From Leptoclinus maculatus (Eukaryota > Chordata > Actinopteri > Perciformes > Stichaeidae), in the NCBI GenBank assembly GCA_032191485.1, contig JAVDOI010000008.1, positions 20,957,165 to 21,021,164 of the forward strand: a stretch of 64,000 nucleotides of DNA. Reading direction: 5' to 3'. The notes under the pieces are model-generated. The model was given only the letters and a program-made list of their open reading frames with translations. It had not been told where the DNA came from and made no database searches. The position numbers were made by a program, and so were the translations under genes. Below are positions 1-43,213 of this stretch, in pieces. Positions within the stretch are counted from its first letter, which is position 1; every line of letters begins with the position of its first letter.

Positions 1-1704
1 CTCTGGAGAGGAACTCTTTTGTGGGAGGAAGATGATGGAGACCTACATTTGATACATTATCCGGATTGTGCCCACATGTTGTCCACACCTCACTGAGATC
101 CTGACACAATGTGAGCATCTCTGGCTGATCGGATCCCAATGCGAGCAAGATCTGATCTCGGAGCGTACAGACTGTTAATGCGGATGACAAAAGTCTCATT
201 GAAGAGACAAGAGTGACCACGGCTTTATATATTTCTTGTGCACAGCAAATTGTTACCTTATACTGGTGGTACAGACTAATTTGGGGACTCTAGCCCCTAT
301 AATTTAATGACCTTCCGAAAATGTAATAAGGCCTGCAAATGCAACCTGATAAAACTCAATGATTTAGTAAAATGTACTGACTGATATTGAAATAACCTTT
401 TTAAGTAATGCTAACTCTGCTTTACCAACATTTCCCATTGACAGGGATTTTAGTTTAATGCATCGCTACCTGGTAACAACGTACCACTTGCCATCTGTTG
501 TTCAAAGTCTAGAGTTTACATTTCCAAACATAAAGGGTATTCAATTATTTTTACATTTTAATTGCATCCATAAGTAACAAAATCACAATATGTATGACTA
601 TTTTGCTTATGAGTTTTATACACTTTCAGTAATAAAACATTTAAAAGCAGTAATCTTATCAGATGGGGTACTTATTTAATGGGTGTCTGTGGTCAAATGT
701 GTCTAAGTTTAGGGGTCCTTGACATGAAGTAGTTTGGGAACCACTGGGCTTACATGATAATAATAGTATTATACGTTTGATATACTTGCACACTTTAGAT
801 TTCCAAGATAAAAAGCATCCTGTTTTACATTCGTCAAAATGATTATACCATCATAAAGTATTACATTATCATTAAAAATGTTACTGTAATATCAGCCATG
901 AAATTTGATCACATTATTGGTCAAGTTATTACATTAATGGGTTTTATTACATTTTTATCAGGTTAAGTGCAAATTGTACTACATTTTCAGGAAATTATTA
1001 AATGATTGGGTCCTACAGGGACCATAACAGTCGGGTTTGTTGAGCAGAAACCAACTAATATTTCCATCGTTGGGGCAGCCAGGTAGCAATAAGAAATGAT
1101 GTCACGCTGCCTGACTTTCAAACGAAGCAAAAATCAAGAAGGTTCTGGTGATAACTTAAGACAAAGCACATTTTTTTAGAGCTGGCTATCAAACAGATCA
1201 TTACCATATGACCTTGGGCTTTCAGCCAAAGTTGGTCATGGCTGCTTGGACTCAAATATACATCGCATACTTCAAACACCTATAAAGAATCTGTAAGGTA
1301 TAACTTTATGTTTTATGGATTCCTTCCAGCCTTTAGCTAATTGACCCAAAACATTTTACTATCACCTTCCATCAAACATTGACTAATGTACAACGTGCAG
1401 AGAGGCCGTTCCATCTCCACAAAGTACCGCATCCTGCTAACAATAGACCAAAGAAAAAGGAGTGAATGAGACTCATTTGCTCTTGTGGCGGGCTTATGAA
1501 GGGAAGCATCACTCAGTCAGAGGGTATTTTAAGAAGCCACCTCAAGAGGTGGTTCCCGGATGATGCACTGCATTCTGCATGCATTTACATCTGATTTACC
1601 AGCTTTTTTTGTGATTCAGATAACGTATCCAGGTCAAAGACAAAAAAAGATTCATCCTTGCCTCCACTGATTATTCAAATTTGACCAGCCATCCGTCAAC
1701 TCAC
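1..1704. other. osbpl10 intron after the exon ending at 1705 (left part)
   Basis: AT-rich sequence with no coding exon that I recognise, apart from the hAT-like end near 731. An open minus-strand frame reaches the left edge (about 190 to 1) but does not resemble ORP10. Confidence 0.6.
725..746. mobile_element. Right end of a hAT-like element
   Basis: AGTTTGGGAACCACTG at 731-746 is the inverse of the common hAT end CAGTGGTTCCCAAACT. No matching left end was found in the preceding 700 bases. Confidence 0.4.
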
Positions 1705-24798
<23,094 letters not shown>

Positions 24799-26103
24799 GC
24801 TGCTTGCTTTGCTGCCCTCGATTCGTTTCCACTTGAGAACGCTTTTCAGCGCAAAGACCCAAAGAGAGAGAAAGAGAGCGCGAGAGATAGAAAGAGAGAT
24901 AAAGATTTGAAGTCAAAGATTTGATGCAGCTCTTTTTTGGGGGGGGCAAAGTGATGCAGCGATGAGAGAGAGTGAGACACAAGTGGAGCTTTACTCCAGT
25001 CTGCTGTGACACTGTTTACAGACTGGAGGGATATTCCGACTGTTTCACTGCGGAGCGCGCCCTCCCTCTCTTTCTCGCTCTCTCTCCCTCCCTCTCTGAC
25101 GTTATTGCGTTTTTTATTTTGGAAATCCCGGGTTGGTCCTTCCCCCCCCCACACACACACGCAACCGGCAACGAGGGAATCAGTAATGCAGTAAAACCTT
25201 AGAGAGCTTCACAGGCTGAGAGCATCCAAACTGTGGGTTGTGTATTTTATGTTATTCCACAATTATTAAAGAAACATCACGGCGACAAATGGCTTAACAA
25301 TATCAGAAAGTATATGCACGGATACTTCTTTTATATTTAGAAAATATGTATTGTAGATACACTATGTTTCTCTTCTTCCTAACATGCAGGTTTGGAAAAG
25401 TGGCCGCTGGTGCTGACTTATATTATTAACCATAAAGTTAGGCTGTATTTAATAATGTTACACATATAGCCCCCCCCCCCCCCCCCCCTTTGTCTTTTTT
25501 TAACTGGTGAAATAATACATTGTAAGAATGCAAATATACCAATGAAAAATACATAATAATAATAATAATATACAGAGTAAGCAACGGGGAATCCAACAAT
25601 CCAAAACAAAATTGTTTTTTTAATTACTTCTAATGCATGTAATTGTGATGAACTGGTAAAACCTGTTCCTTCCCCATAAAGAAATACTGTGAAGTAGCCT
25701 CAGGTATCAATACATTCCGTCTTCTATAAGGTAATTTTAGTAGCCCAATAAAGATGTTTGTATTTTATTATATTTATCATGAAAAACACAATATCTGTTG
25801 CATAAGTATTCTAAATCATACCCATTTTTCATTAAAAATTGTGTTATCCATTATTCATAATTAAGTCACCCTGTTATGTAATCTGGAGGCTACCGTTTAC
25901 GTCAACGTTCACGAAAACTACAACTTCCGACAGGCTTGTGCGCGCGCGGCGCATACTACGACGTCATCAGAAGAAGACGCACTGCTCCGAGCTCGTCTCG
26001 TTCGAGAAGCGGCTAGCTGCATCTTCTGTAGCCCCACATCCATGCTCTAGCCAGCGGGGAAGAGTCACGAGAGAGCTCGGCTGAACACAGGAAAACATCA
26101 CTG
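24799..26103. promoter_or_regulatory. Divergent promoter region between osbpl10 and gpd1l
   Basis: The two start codons are 1.3 kb apart on opposite strands. The osbpl10 side (24799-25130) has a GAGA-rich leader sequence. The gpd1l side (25905-26103) is GC-rich with an ACTACAACTTCC stretch at 25918-25929, resembling the ACTACAA half of ZNF143-type elements, a GCGCGCGCGGCGC run, and a CRE-like CGACGTCAT at 25959-25967. The middle is AT-rich with a 19-nt C run at 25470-25488 and ATA/ATT repeats. No TATA box is obvious on either side. Shared regulation is possible but not shown. Confidence 0.5.
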
Positions 26104-33227
<7,124 letters not shown>

Positions 33228-34734
33228 TCAGCCGGCGGATTGAGTCAACACGGTCACACCAAGGTTCAGCATTCGGTACTAATGCTGTCATAAAAAAGAC
33301 AATGTCCTTTATCAATTCTAGTTAAACCGATATGGACAAATGAAATGCAAAAAATAATTTCCAGCGGTGTTTTATTTGCGTTCGGTGGAGGAAAAGTGAT
33401 TCCAGTCTTAAAATGCAGGGAGAGTCAGCCCTGTCTGCTAGATCTCACCTCCTCTCCTTAAGATCCATCTTCACTCCAATAAGAGCCAAGCTAAGTTTAG
33501 ATACCCGACACTCCTGTTCCCACTTAGGTCAACACTTCCTTCTGTTATCAACCACTATCTCCAGGCAGTATCTATTATGATAACAAAGCATGATAGTTTG
33601 GATTAAGGGCTGAGCAACATGGACAAAATATTTACACAATGAGCTTTTTGATAAATTATCAGTGATGTGGATATAGTGACTACGTGGGTAATGGCAAGTA
33701 ATGGAACATTTAAAACCAGAAAAACACAACACTTATGCCATATAACGATATCCAAATCTAAGACGATGTCTAGTCTCGTATCCTGAGATATATCCACATT
33801 TCATTTCTTTAATATCAGGGTTATTGTCAGTAACACCCCGAACCTTTGCAAACATTTCCAGGTTTGTGACCGGATCCTTGAAATGGAAACTGTGTTTTCT
33901 TATTGTGACAGTACAGACTTTCTTAAATATCAACATTCAGGTGCTATCAGCCACTCCGAGCCAGTCTGCTCATACTGGTGCACTTTGGTTATGTCCTGCA
34001 CAAGCACAACAGCGATGGACATTTACTTTGTGTGTCTCAGTATTTTTATAACCTCACAGGGTTTGTATTCGTACGTTTTCACAGCCACTCAGGTGAACAT
34101 ACATTAGTGTTGAACATTATCAAAAGGAATAAAAATAATAAAAAAAAAACGACCCTCACAGTATCCTTCCTGGGACATCTAGCACTATACATTTTAATAT
34201 TCTGCCTCTTAAATGTCTGTTAATAATGCTCAGTGTTCCATATAGCAGGCGTGTTTCTGTGAGCGTTTCTCTCTGAACTGCCAAACTGTTGCCAAGTAAG
34301 AAGTAGTTAGTCGAAGTCTTGTATAGAGCTCTTTTCTATGTAACTGGTTCAGTGTCCTCTCAGTCCAGTTGGGTCTGTGCACCAGCTTGAACCCTGAATT
34401 CTTTTGTCCTGTAAAAGTGAAACGTGTACGTGTGAAAACGTGTCCATTAAAGCATTCATCTCACCTGTTGTGTACCTTGTACTTTTTGAGCCGCCTCCTG
34501 TGTGTGTGTGTGTGTGTGTGTGGGAGTGGGTGCAGTACCTATCACTTGACCCAAAGAACGATTTCTCTCTCTGGTTTGCTCCGAGGAGAATTAAAAGAGG
34601 ACATGTCACGCGTCAAATCGTTTGGGTACAACACATGCGCGGTAAAAATCTGGTCTGCACTCGCCGAAAGGCTCCTGTAACCTTCCGACATTACATGTGT
34701 TTTACCCAGACGGCAACCTCCGGTTCTGACGACT

Positions 34735-35217
34735 GACGTCAATGCGGAAGTGTCTTAAAACCTGCATTCTTTCTAATGTCCACCAGGGGGCGACTCCTCT
34801 GGTTGTATAGAAGTCTATGAGAAAATGACTCTACTTCTCTCTTGATTTATTACCTCAGTAAACATTGTAAACATGAGTTTATGGTCTCAATCTCTAGTTT
34901 CAAGTCTTCTTCAATACAGCATGATGTTCATTTAGTAAATTATGGTCCATTTAGAGACAAATAGACCATAAAGAGGAGTATGCTTTAGGGCGGGGCTACC
35001 TTATGATTGACAGGTCTCTGCCGCTACCAGAAACGTATACAGCGTCTCTGTTACTCCTCCGCATCCCAAATATGGTAACTTCTGTTTATCGGTTGCAAAA
35101 AAACCAATATAGTGACGGCGAAATCGCCGAAACTCAAGGCTTTAATAACGGCACTCCCACAAACCAACGGGTGATGTCACGATGACTACGTCCACTTCTT
35201 ATCTACAGTCTATGGTT
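34735..35217 (-). repeat. Dispersed repeat family A, reverse copy
   Basis: The reverse complement begins ACCATAGACTGTAGATAAG and follows 12230-12735 block by block (for example AACTAGAGATTGAGACCATAAAC and TACTGAGGTAATAAATCAAG in both). It carries a CTCF-like core at 34780-34794. It lies between gpd1l and tcaim. Confidence 0.8.
34780..34794 (+). promoter_or_regulatory. CTCF-core-like motif inside a dispersed repeat
   Basis: CCACCAGGGGGCGAC matches the CTCF core well. It lies in the reverse-oriented copy of repeat family A (34735-35217). The other copy has the related TGACCAGCAGGGGCGAC (minus strand, 12671-12687). Confidence 0.4.
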
Positions 35218-35707
35218 CAACCCCACTGATGATGTGTCACTTCTCTTCTTACTAGTGCTCTTGGTTTTGGTTCTGTGTTTTGGGGTCCACTGCACATGTG
35301 CAGAAGTGTCCCTTTCCTTGTGCCCAAATGCCTGTCAAAGAGACTTCAAAAGGAGATGAGAGTCAAATGTTAAACCCTCATCATCACACAATTCATAATG
35401 CACATAGAATAATAGGCGGCCTTGGAGGTGTCCCATCAACACTTTGACAGTCAGTCGTATCCGTCTCTCTGAATATAACCGGGCCTCTTTAAGAGGCACA
35501 AAGTAGTGAAGAAGTGCATGTGAACTAAAGGGCGGATACGTGATAGCTTCACTCTTCACTCTGCAGCCCTCTTTACTTCCTTGTTTCAGAGGCCTTTTTG
35601 CCATCGATCTTCAGCAAGTGAAGCACATGCTCAGTTGGACTGAGGTCACATGACTCACTTTGCCATCCGAGAACATCTTTATCCACAAAAAGACTCCTTG
35701 GTTGCCT

Positions 35708-35710
<3 letters not shown>

Positions 35711-35790
<80 letters not shown>
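35711..35790. repeat. CA microsatellite
   Basis: (CA)n of about 40 perfect units between gpd1l and tcaim, near the LINE fragment. Confidence 0.95.
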
Positions 35791-35792
<2 letters not shown>

Positions 35793-35837
35793 CGTGTTTA
35801 AGAGGTGACACCGTAAACGTGACAGTATTGAGTGCAT

Positions 35838-36164
35838 TTAAAGCTGCGTTGCATCTATACTCATTTGATTTCTTATAAATTGGAAAAAAAAACAAATTGT
35901 GCTTATTGTTCTTGAGATGTTTCTAATTAGCTTTTTCAAGATTGGGTTGCTATCAACAATCACACCTAAATACTTAACATTATAGATGGCCTGCACTCTG
36001 TCCTTTACTCTAATTTCAGGAAGAAATGGACTCCTGATAGAGATCAGCACACAAACGCTTTTGGATACATTCAGTGTAAGATGAGAATAAGTCGACCAGT
36101 GTCTGTCATGTGCATACAGTCGGATATTTAACTCAGGAATTCTGTGCTTCAAGCTTAGATTCAA
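35838..36164 (-). pseudogene. LINE reverse transcriptase fragment
   Basis: The minus-strand frame contains HLTLNVSKSVCVLISIRSPFLPEIRVKDRVQAIYNVKYLGVIVDSN and ISRTISTICFFFQFIRNQMSID. These match the conserved segment after the catalytic YADD block in fish non-LTR reverse transcriptases (typically NxxKT..., VKYLGVxxDSxLxF, RN). The active site is not seen. It is a truncated fragment between gpd1l and tcaim. Confidence 0.72.
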
Positions 36165-36884
36165 TGGGTTAATCCATGAGCACCATTTAAAACTAAAACA
36201 GATACATAAAATGAATCATTGAAGCTTAAAGCATTTACATAGTGAGACCATTCAACAAACACAGAAGGCAGAAGCATTTCAAAATATAAGGATGGAATGT
36301 TATTGAGATTGAGAACCGTTTTGCAGGTCCAGCCAAAGCTGTGATGTGACTGAAGATGAATGAAAGAGATGCTCGATAGTATCGGCTCTGCAAGGCAAAA
36401 ACGGCAGCGGAGCCGCCTCAAGCTCATCTCTTTTTAAATGTGTTGAGTACTCGTTTGTTATTTCTACACATGTTGTAAATGTTGTGGTTCTTGTCACCGG
36501 TGAGCATCTGAACCCTGAAGTGGCATTACATTACAGGTTCAATTACATTTCATTTAAAAGCGTTTTATACCAAATTTTTCCCTGAATTTGTTCAAATTCG
36601 AAAGACAGTCGTGTCCTGTTGGACCGTCAACAAAAATAACTTATTTTGTTCTCATTCTAGGGTCGATTGAGTTAAGTTTTCCTTTTGATTGTTGTTATTC
36701 CACATGGTAGAGCCATATGGGCTAAAGACAAAGTTATGTCTATAGTACAACATTTGTGTATGAAATTCTGGTAACTTAAAGGGTCATTTAACTGGTCATC
36801 TTTTAAAAAAAATAAAACCCTCTAATGTTATTAAATCTGGATAAACTGCTATCACTCGCTACCGACACGTAACGCTCCTCGAGA

Positions 36885-36898
36885 CCAGCAGGGGGCGG
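36885..36898 (+). promoter_or_regulatory. CTCF-core-like motif at the tcaim promoter
   Basis: CCAGCAGGGGGCGG matches the CTCF core. It lies just upstream of the proposed tcaim first exon, in plus orientation. Confidence 0.45.
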
Positions 36899-36899
36899 A

Positions 36900-36984
36900 A
36901 TGACGCGGCCGCTCCGTCAGAAGAAGAAGTAGAAGAAGAAGGAAAATGTCAACAGAACGGCTCAGTAAAGCTAGCGGTCCCACG
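36900..36984 (+). other. tcaim: Probable non-coding first exon of tcaim
   Basis: A GC-rich stretch ends at CCCACG followed by a consensus donor GTGAGG (36985), about 0.5 kb before the acceptor at 37502-37503 that opens the exon with the start codon. The 5' boundary is a guess; transcription could begin anywhere near 36860-36940. It contains an ATG (36945) whose frame stays open to the exon end, so it may be a further upstream start. A GAAGAAGAAG purine-rich run precedes it. Confidence 0.5.
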
Positions 36985-38568
36985 GTGAGGGCACAGAGTT
37001 ACCTTCTGTTTGTTGTCAGTGAGCAGTTTAACAACCACTCTTACTTGTAACGTACGTCCACCTCGCTATAGGTAGACAGTGACAGTTAACGGCCCACCCC
37101 CCCCACACACTGCTAATACTGTGTATGCTAGCTGGAGAAGCTAACAGGAGCCATGTTTTGTTGCTGTCATTGAGTAGAAGTCACAGAACGTAAACAAACA
37201 AACCTTTGCACTGTGGTTATTTTGCCTTTATTTTATATTTGTTTTTGATGAGCGCATTGTGTGTCATACATAGGGATACATGCTACTAAAAACAAAGGAG
37301 CCCAGACTGCTTATTATTTGGATATTTAGTGTAGAAGGTGTATTTATCATTGCAGACTAAACAGATACACTTTAAAATTGATTTCCCTTTGTGGTGCAAA
37401 GTTGATCATCTTGCCCTCGCTGCCTGAAGTTCTTCAAAGTTCCTTTGAATGAATGGATACTGCTGAAAGCTGTACTGTGTAAAATCATGTCCTTTGATAA
37501 CAGGACTGCTGATGGACTCGCTGCAGAGGCCATGATCTGATGCTCATCTGTTGACTGCTGCTAGACTGCTGCATCAGCAATGTCTGTCAACTCCCTCCTG
37601 AGATACACCATCAGGTAACAGTGCTTTGAGACGTTGTGTGATGGGGTTTGTTGAACTGTAGCTGTGTCATCTTAAGCTTTAAGTTCATATCTATCTAAAA
37701 CGTGTGGTAGAGTGTTGGGCAGACATACTGATTAAATATTGAGTAAATCAGATGACTCAGTGACATTATGTCAGCATGTATGTAATTAGATGCACGGTTA
37801 AGACGAGTAACCTTATAAAACTACAGTACTATATATACATTAGGACCTTTACTGTATACAATATAAAGCTGGAAAATTCAAGTTTCTGTGTACACAATAG
37901 GTCAATAGTAACTACAACGTGTATTAAAACACAAAACGCATCATTAACGCGAGGATACAGTACACTAAAAGATGTTATGTAAAAATCATTGATGCAAACT
38001 TGTCACCTTTTAAAAAGGACTAAAATATGTAATTTGTGTGATTTGTGTAGATGATGTAAATAAGCAATTTGCTTTTGGATTAGTTTTGCAACATGAGACT
38101 AATTTCAATGTGAGTTGTTTTTGTTTGTTGTGCATACTTTGCATGATGATGACCTTTATTGAATAGTGGATGCAATGCACTTTAATACTCTGCGCTCTCT
38201 TGACTGTCTTTAAGTGCTCTAAACCGATGTCTTACATTATTTGTAGCAGTAAGATTTCATTCATTCGAGGGTCAGTTTATCCACTACATCCTCATTTTAA
38301 AGCTGATATTTATAAAATGTTGATCCCAGACTTCCCCGAGGGGGGTTCGGATCTTTGTCAACTTCTTTCACCCGTGATGAGTTTCCATCCCTGAAAACAT
38401 CGAGCATCAGGGAATAGAATCGGGTAAAGAGTAAACAGTTGGTTGAAAAGCAAGCGCTAGATTGATCAACAATCAACATAATCATTAGTTGGAGAGCTAC
38501 TTAGACATTAAATGTGACAATACCCCCACCGATGACAGTTCATTTCCATATTTCTTTTCCCTCTGCAG
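36985..38568. other. tcaim introns around the start-codon exon
   Basis: Apart from the exon at 37504-37614, this is AT-rich intron DNA with no recognised element. Confidence 0.6.
37512..37554 (+). promoter_or_regulatory. Three chained upstream ORFs in the tcaim 5' leader
   Basis: Between the acceptor at 37503 and the tcaim ATG at 37580 there are three short ORFs: 37512-37535 (MDSLQRP stop), 37532-37540 (MI stop) and 37540-37554 (MLIC stop). The first stop and second start overlap as ATGA, the second stop and third start as TGATG. All end before the main ATG, leaving 25 nt. Such uORFs commonly limit initiation at the main start; the effect here is inferred. Confidence 0.6.
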
Positions 38569-41500
38569 GCTGAAGAGGAAACATGTGGCCACACATTTAG
38601 TCCATCAGAGAGCTCTGTCAGGGGCCGATGCTGTCAACGCACTCAGACCGTTTTATTTTGCAGTCCATCCTGACTTCTTCGGCCAATATCCCAGAGAACG
38701 GGTAGGTCTCTTATGTCTCATGAATTATTTAGAATCCAAATAAATAAAGAGATCCGATCACAAGTGGTCACCTGCAGTCCAATGCCAGGTGTGTACTGAT
38801 GCACTTAGACCGGTCTCCTTGTGATCGGATCACCCAAGACGCATGTTAATGCCACGTGTGAACAGGGCCACAGCCAGCTGTCAGACCACAGGACTGATTA
38901 TCACCGTGCAGAGAGGAGGCTTCACCACACTGTGTGACGTTCAATGTTGCGTTTCACAGGAAGTGAATGAGAATTCATTAAAGAGGCTGAATGGCTATCT
39001 GGACAACCTGCAGAAGCCCGGCTCCCGCTCAGTTCAGCCAATGAAGCTCACTTTTTACGTCCGGGACACGAAGGACAGCAGCGATGTGCAGCCGGACCTC
39101 CTCAACTCGGGTACAGTTTCCCCTTAAACACGGCTCGTGATATTCCCAAGTTCCGTCTTTACAAATCTAACAAAGCTCCCGCCTGGTTTCGCAGGGTTCC
39201 GGTCAGTGAGTTTCACCCTGCACACAAACGACGTGTTGAGCACGGTGACCGACGTGTTGAAGTCCTGCAGCCTGCCCGTGGAGCACATGAAGGGGCTGAA
39301 GGCAAGTGCGGAGACATCTAAGAGTCCACCTGGGGCCGGGCTGCCTTTCTACAGACCCATCAAGTGGGACAAGAGCTACTACACCTTCACTGGATTCAGA
39401 GACCCCGAGGAGGAGCTGCAGCAGGCCAGGAGAGTGGAGCCTGCACTCATGTCAGTAACACTGGACCTCAGCTCTGCAGCTCAACTCGCATGCATGCAGT
39501 ACATAGCGAAGAGCTGTTGTTTCTGACATTTCTGTCCGTCTGTAGATTAAACTTCACAGCAGAGCCAGGCCAACTGTTTCCCCCTGCTTCCAGTCTTCAT
39601 GCTAAGCTAGGCTAACCGTTCTGTAGTTAACACGCACAGATATCCATCTTCTCAGCCCACTCTCTGAAAAATAGTGAATGAGCAAGTTTCTCTTCATGTA
39701 GAACTATTCCTTTAAATGTGGTGTCAAGCTATTCCAGAGAGGACTGTTGATTAATCACGAGAAGTAAAGTAACCAAAACACCTCGTAGACTAATAGTGAA
39801 TATGTGAAATTCGGCCGGCTTTCAGGCATTTACCATGCTGTTGGCAAAGTATTTACATGTACGGAGCAATATTGATCATTGATTTGTGTCTACCTGATGA
39901 TTGTAAGTCCAGTAGCTTTGTTGTCTCTTTAGCTTGTAAATGCTCCACTGTGTTCCCCAGGTAGTCGCTAAAGGCCAATTCATGGTATGACGTGTGCAGC
40001 CCAAAATTTGTGACCGCTTGGATTGTGCAAACTGGATGCTTTTCTAGTGCACTGTGCATATCAACGGTATTACCCTTTGTCCTAATATCTTCAGTCAGTC
40101 ACACACAGCGTTTGTTTTTTAGTTGCTGAGTTGAGCGTGATAGAGTCTTTCCTGGGTCTGTCAGCTGTTTGATAACGAGCAGGCAGTGGACAGTGGACGG
40201 TGGGTTTGTAGAGCTTTTTCACTGCAAAAATAGTAAAGTTGTGGGCTGTATAACCAAAACAATGGGCTGAAACACCCTTGAAACAGCTGAGGTGAACTAC
40301 ACAGCAGGTCATTCCTTGTGGGTTTGTCACCATTAAATATTTAGATTTTTTTGTAGTTTTATAGAATTCCAAGATTGATTTCATGTTGCCTTTTCTTTGT
40401 CAGCTTGTGGCTGAGAAACAACGAGCCCGAGGCGACGAAGAAGCACAGCGCTAGTCTTCCTCGGAGGGAAGAGCTGAACAGGCTGAAGAAGGAGCTGTGT
40501 CACCAATTTGATCTGTATGATATCAGGTAACTCTTACTAAGGGCTGTGGGAGCTGCTACACGTGTCTACTCGCCCAATGTCAGCTGGGATCGACATTATC
40601 AAATATGACGAGAGTCACTCTGAGGGTTCATTTGAAAACCTCAATAGAATCTTTGAATGTAAAACAAAAGAACGACATTCGGTAGAGCCGTAATGACTAC
40701 TTCTGTCAGCCCAGTCTGGATTAGGGAGTAAGCTTTCCTCTGCACTGTGAGTCACTGCAGAGCATGATTTAAATGAGAGACTAGTAAAGGTTCTGATGGG
40801 GACTGAATCATTGTACATGTTACCACGACGGTGACATCAGTTGTGTGGTGCAGGTGGCAGCGCAGCTGGGGAGTGTCCCACAGGTGCTGTCAGCTGCAGA
40901 GTCTGAGCCGACTGTCCCAGCAGAACCCCGAGGCCCTGATCAGCCTGCAAGGTAAGGAGCCTCGCTGATAACGATACCCACGATTATTGTCATCCATATC
41001 GAGGTCACAATTATTCATTTATTTTAGGGACATGATATTTTATTGCACTTTCACATTTCGGCCAAGGCTTGCCGCCTTTTTTTGCTCTCCACACCGACCT
41101 GCATTCACCCAAAGCCTGATCCAAAGTGATTGGTCAATGCCACTTGGACTACAAATGTGTAGCATCGGTGATCTCACCTTTAATCTGCTCCTACACCTAC
41201 ACCCCCCCCCCCCCCCCCCCCCAGGACACACTGTTGTGTTTGCTGACCAGTCTGGGATGAACCCCTCTGGACACATCATGCTGGGAACCATGGACGTCCA
41301 TCACCAGTGGACCAAAGTAATGCCGCCGCAGTGCTTCTGCCGCCGAGTGTTCTCTGTGTTTCCTCTTTGTTTCCTCTGAGCCGTCCTCTGCCCGTGTGTG
41401 TGTCTCCAGCTGTTCGAGCAGCTGCCCAGCTATCGCAGCCTGCAGCAGCAGACGGACTGGCTGAAGGAGAGGATCAGCCTTCTGCTGGGCGGGACTCAGG

Positions 41501-43176
41501 TGGTCCACGTGGAGAGGCTGAGACCAGTCCAGTCCATCGCCGAGCACTACGGCACCCTCAGCACCTTCCACAAGAGCCTGATGTCCCGACGCCTTCGCCT
41601 GCACCCCAGGAGCCTGCAGGGGCTCACCATGTTGTTGGAGAAGTACGCCGTCCCATAAACACACGACACGCTGATGTGTATTTTTATTCAGCAGGGCATT
41701 GTCGGCAAAGATGCACCGATTGATCGGCAGCCGAGTAAAAACGCACGTTTTTTCAGCTGATCGGCCGGGACCGGTGACTGGCCGATGAGTCTCTTATTTC
41801 CTATTAGGATAGTTTTACTTAGCACACGCACACAACATGCTGTCTCTCCCTAGCACAGCTTATAACCGAGCTAACGGCTAACGTTACCAAGTTATACTCA
41901 CTTGCGTGAGGAACTTGAATGTTTTCACAGCAACATAAATAGATATTAGAGAGGTAATTAGGACCTGTTTAACTTCCAAATACACATATTTAAATAAAGA
42001 TACAATTATCTATTTCCTAATCTTTTGGAATCGTGTGTTTTCATTCAAATAACCACTGTAGATGACGATGAGAAAGGATAACATTTAGAAGTGTTGATGC
42101 TTTACACTGACGGGCATTGGAAATTAGCAGGAGCAAAACATGCTGCGAGACACTACATTGGATAAGTTGTTAGATCCGGGGGCTACAACGAGCCCGATAC
42201 GGGGCGTACTAGTTACTCAGCTCTCTATTAAAAGATTGGCAAGCTGGCGTCATGAGGAAACTCGCCTGGCTCTGCTCACTACCGTTACTCCTGACGTCTA
42301 CCCTGCTTCCTCCGGTAAACGTGCACTCGGCCGAGGGGCCGCCATTCTACCAGTCGCGTCAGTTATGGCAGCTTTCCTCTTTCTGGATCCGGGCTCTTGG
42401 TAAATTGCCAGGTTAGGTTTTAACGGCTATCATTTGTGATTTCAAACCGTAAGGGGTTGTTAAGTGGACTGGAGACTAGGATAACCATTCAGAACTCTTG
42501 TTGTTAACCTTTTACTGCCACGAGGAACTCTACCACTCAAGCAAATGAATTCTCTTGAGAGATTTACTTTAAATGCAGATTAGATATTTATTGCAGGATA
42601 GTTTCAGCAGGGGTACAGCTCAGCACGCACAAAATAATACTATACTTGATTAGATCAGTTACAATCAGTTTCGATGCCGAGGCTCGGTGGAGTTGATTCG
42701 GAAAATAATGAAATCCTTTTTTGGCGGTTGTAGGAGCGGAGGTCCGGCCTAGACCTTCAGCTCCTCCTGTGCGGGACAGCAAAGTCCGTGCAGCGATCCT
42801 TCAGGCTCAGTACAAAGTCTTTCGGGGGGCTGTGGCCCTCAGCTGTCCAGTTGTTAAAAGTCAAACAGGGGGGGAGAGGAAAATCTCCGTCCTTTAATCC
42901 TTGGTCTTTGCTCCGTGACCAAAAGGCGAAGTCCTCCGCTGTCGAACGAGGTCCAGTGTCTCAGCAGAGCACTTGGACTGCGTGTCGTCCCACGATGAAT
43001 CCCGACTTGCCTATGGCATATCGCTCTCTTTATGAACCCCTTTTGGGCTGTTTTCTCTCCCCCTTCTCCTCACATGATTAATGTGACTTCATCATCCGCT
43101 TCCTTCACACACACATTCAGTTTCCCTTACGCACACACATTTTGAGTTACATCCAACTGCACTTCCTCTGTTCCCC

Positions 43177-43213
<37 letters not shown>

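Larger units (their letters stand above)
33228..36899. other. gpd1l 3' UTR and gpd1l-tcaim intergenic region
   Basis: Likely gpd1l 3' UTR to about 34150 (AATAAA at 34128), then a short GT run (34500), repeat A, a CA microsatellite and the LINE fragment. 36500-36860 holds nothing recognisable. Confidence 0.6.

Noticed and set aside
1..190. Open minus-strand frame to the window edge (about 60 codons)
   Set aside because: Does not resemble the next ORP10 segment and has no clear acceptor; left as unassigned.
41398..41658. tcaim ending at 41658 (short form stopping after LLEKYAVP)
   Set aside because: The frame runs into the intron past a good donor (AA|GTACG); splicing to 43703 restores NDRTNPSLHEMGHFIIPT, which matches the human protein.
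42140..42403. 87-codon frame in tcaim intron 8
   Set aside because: No recognised domain; repeat-like surroundings and no splice fit with tcaim.
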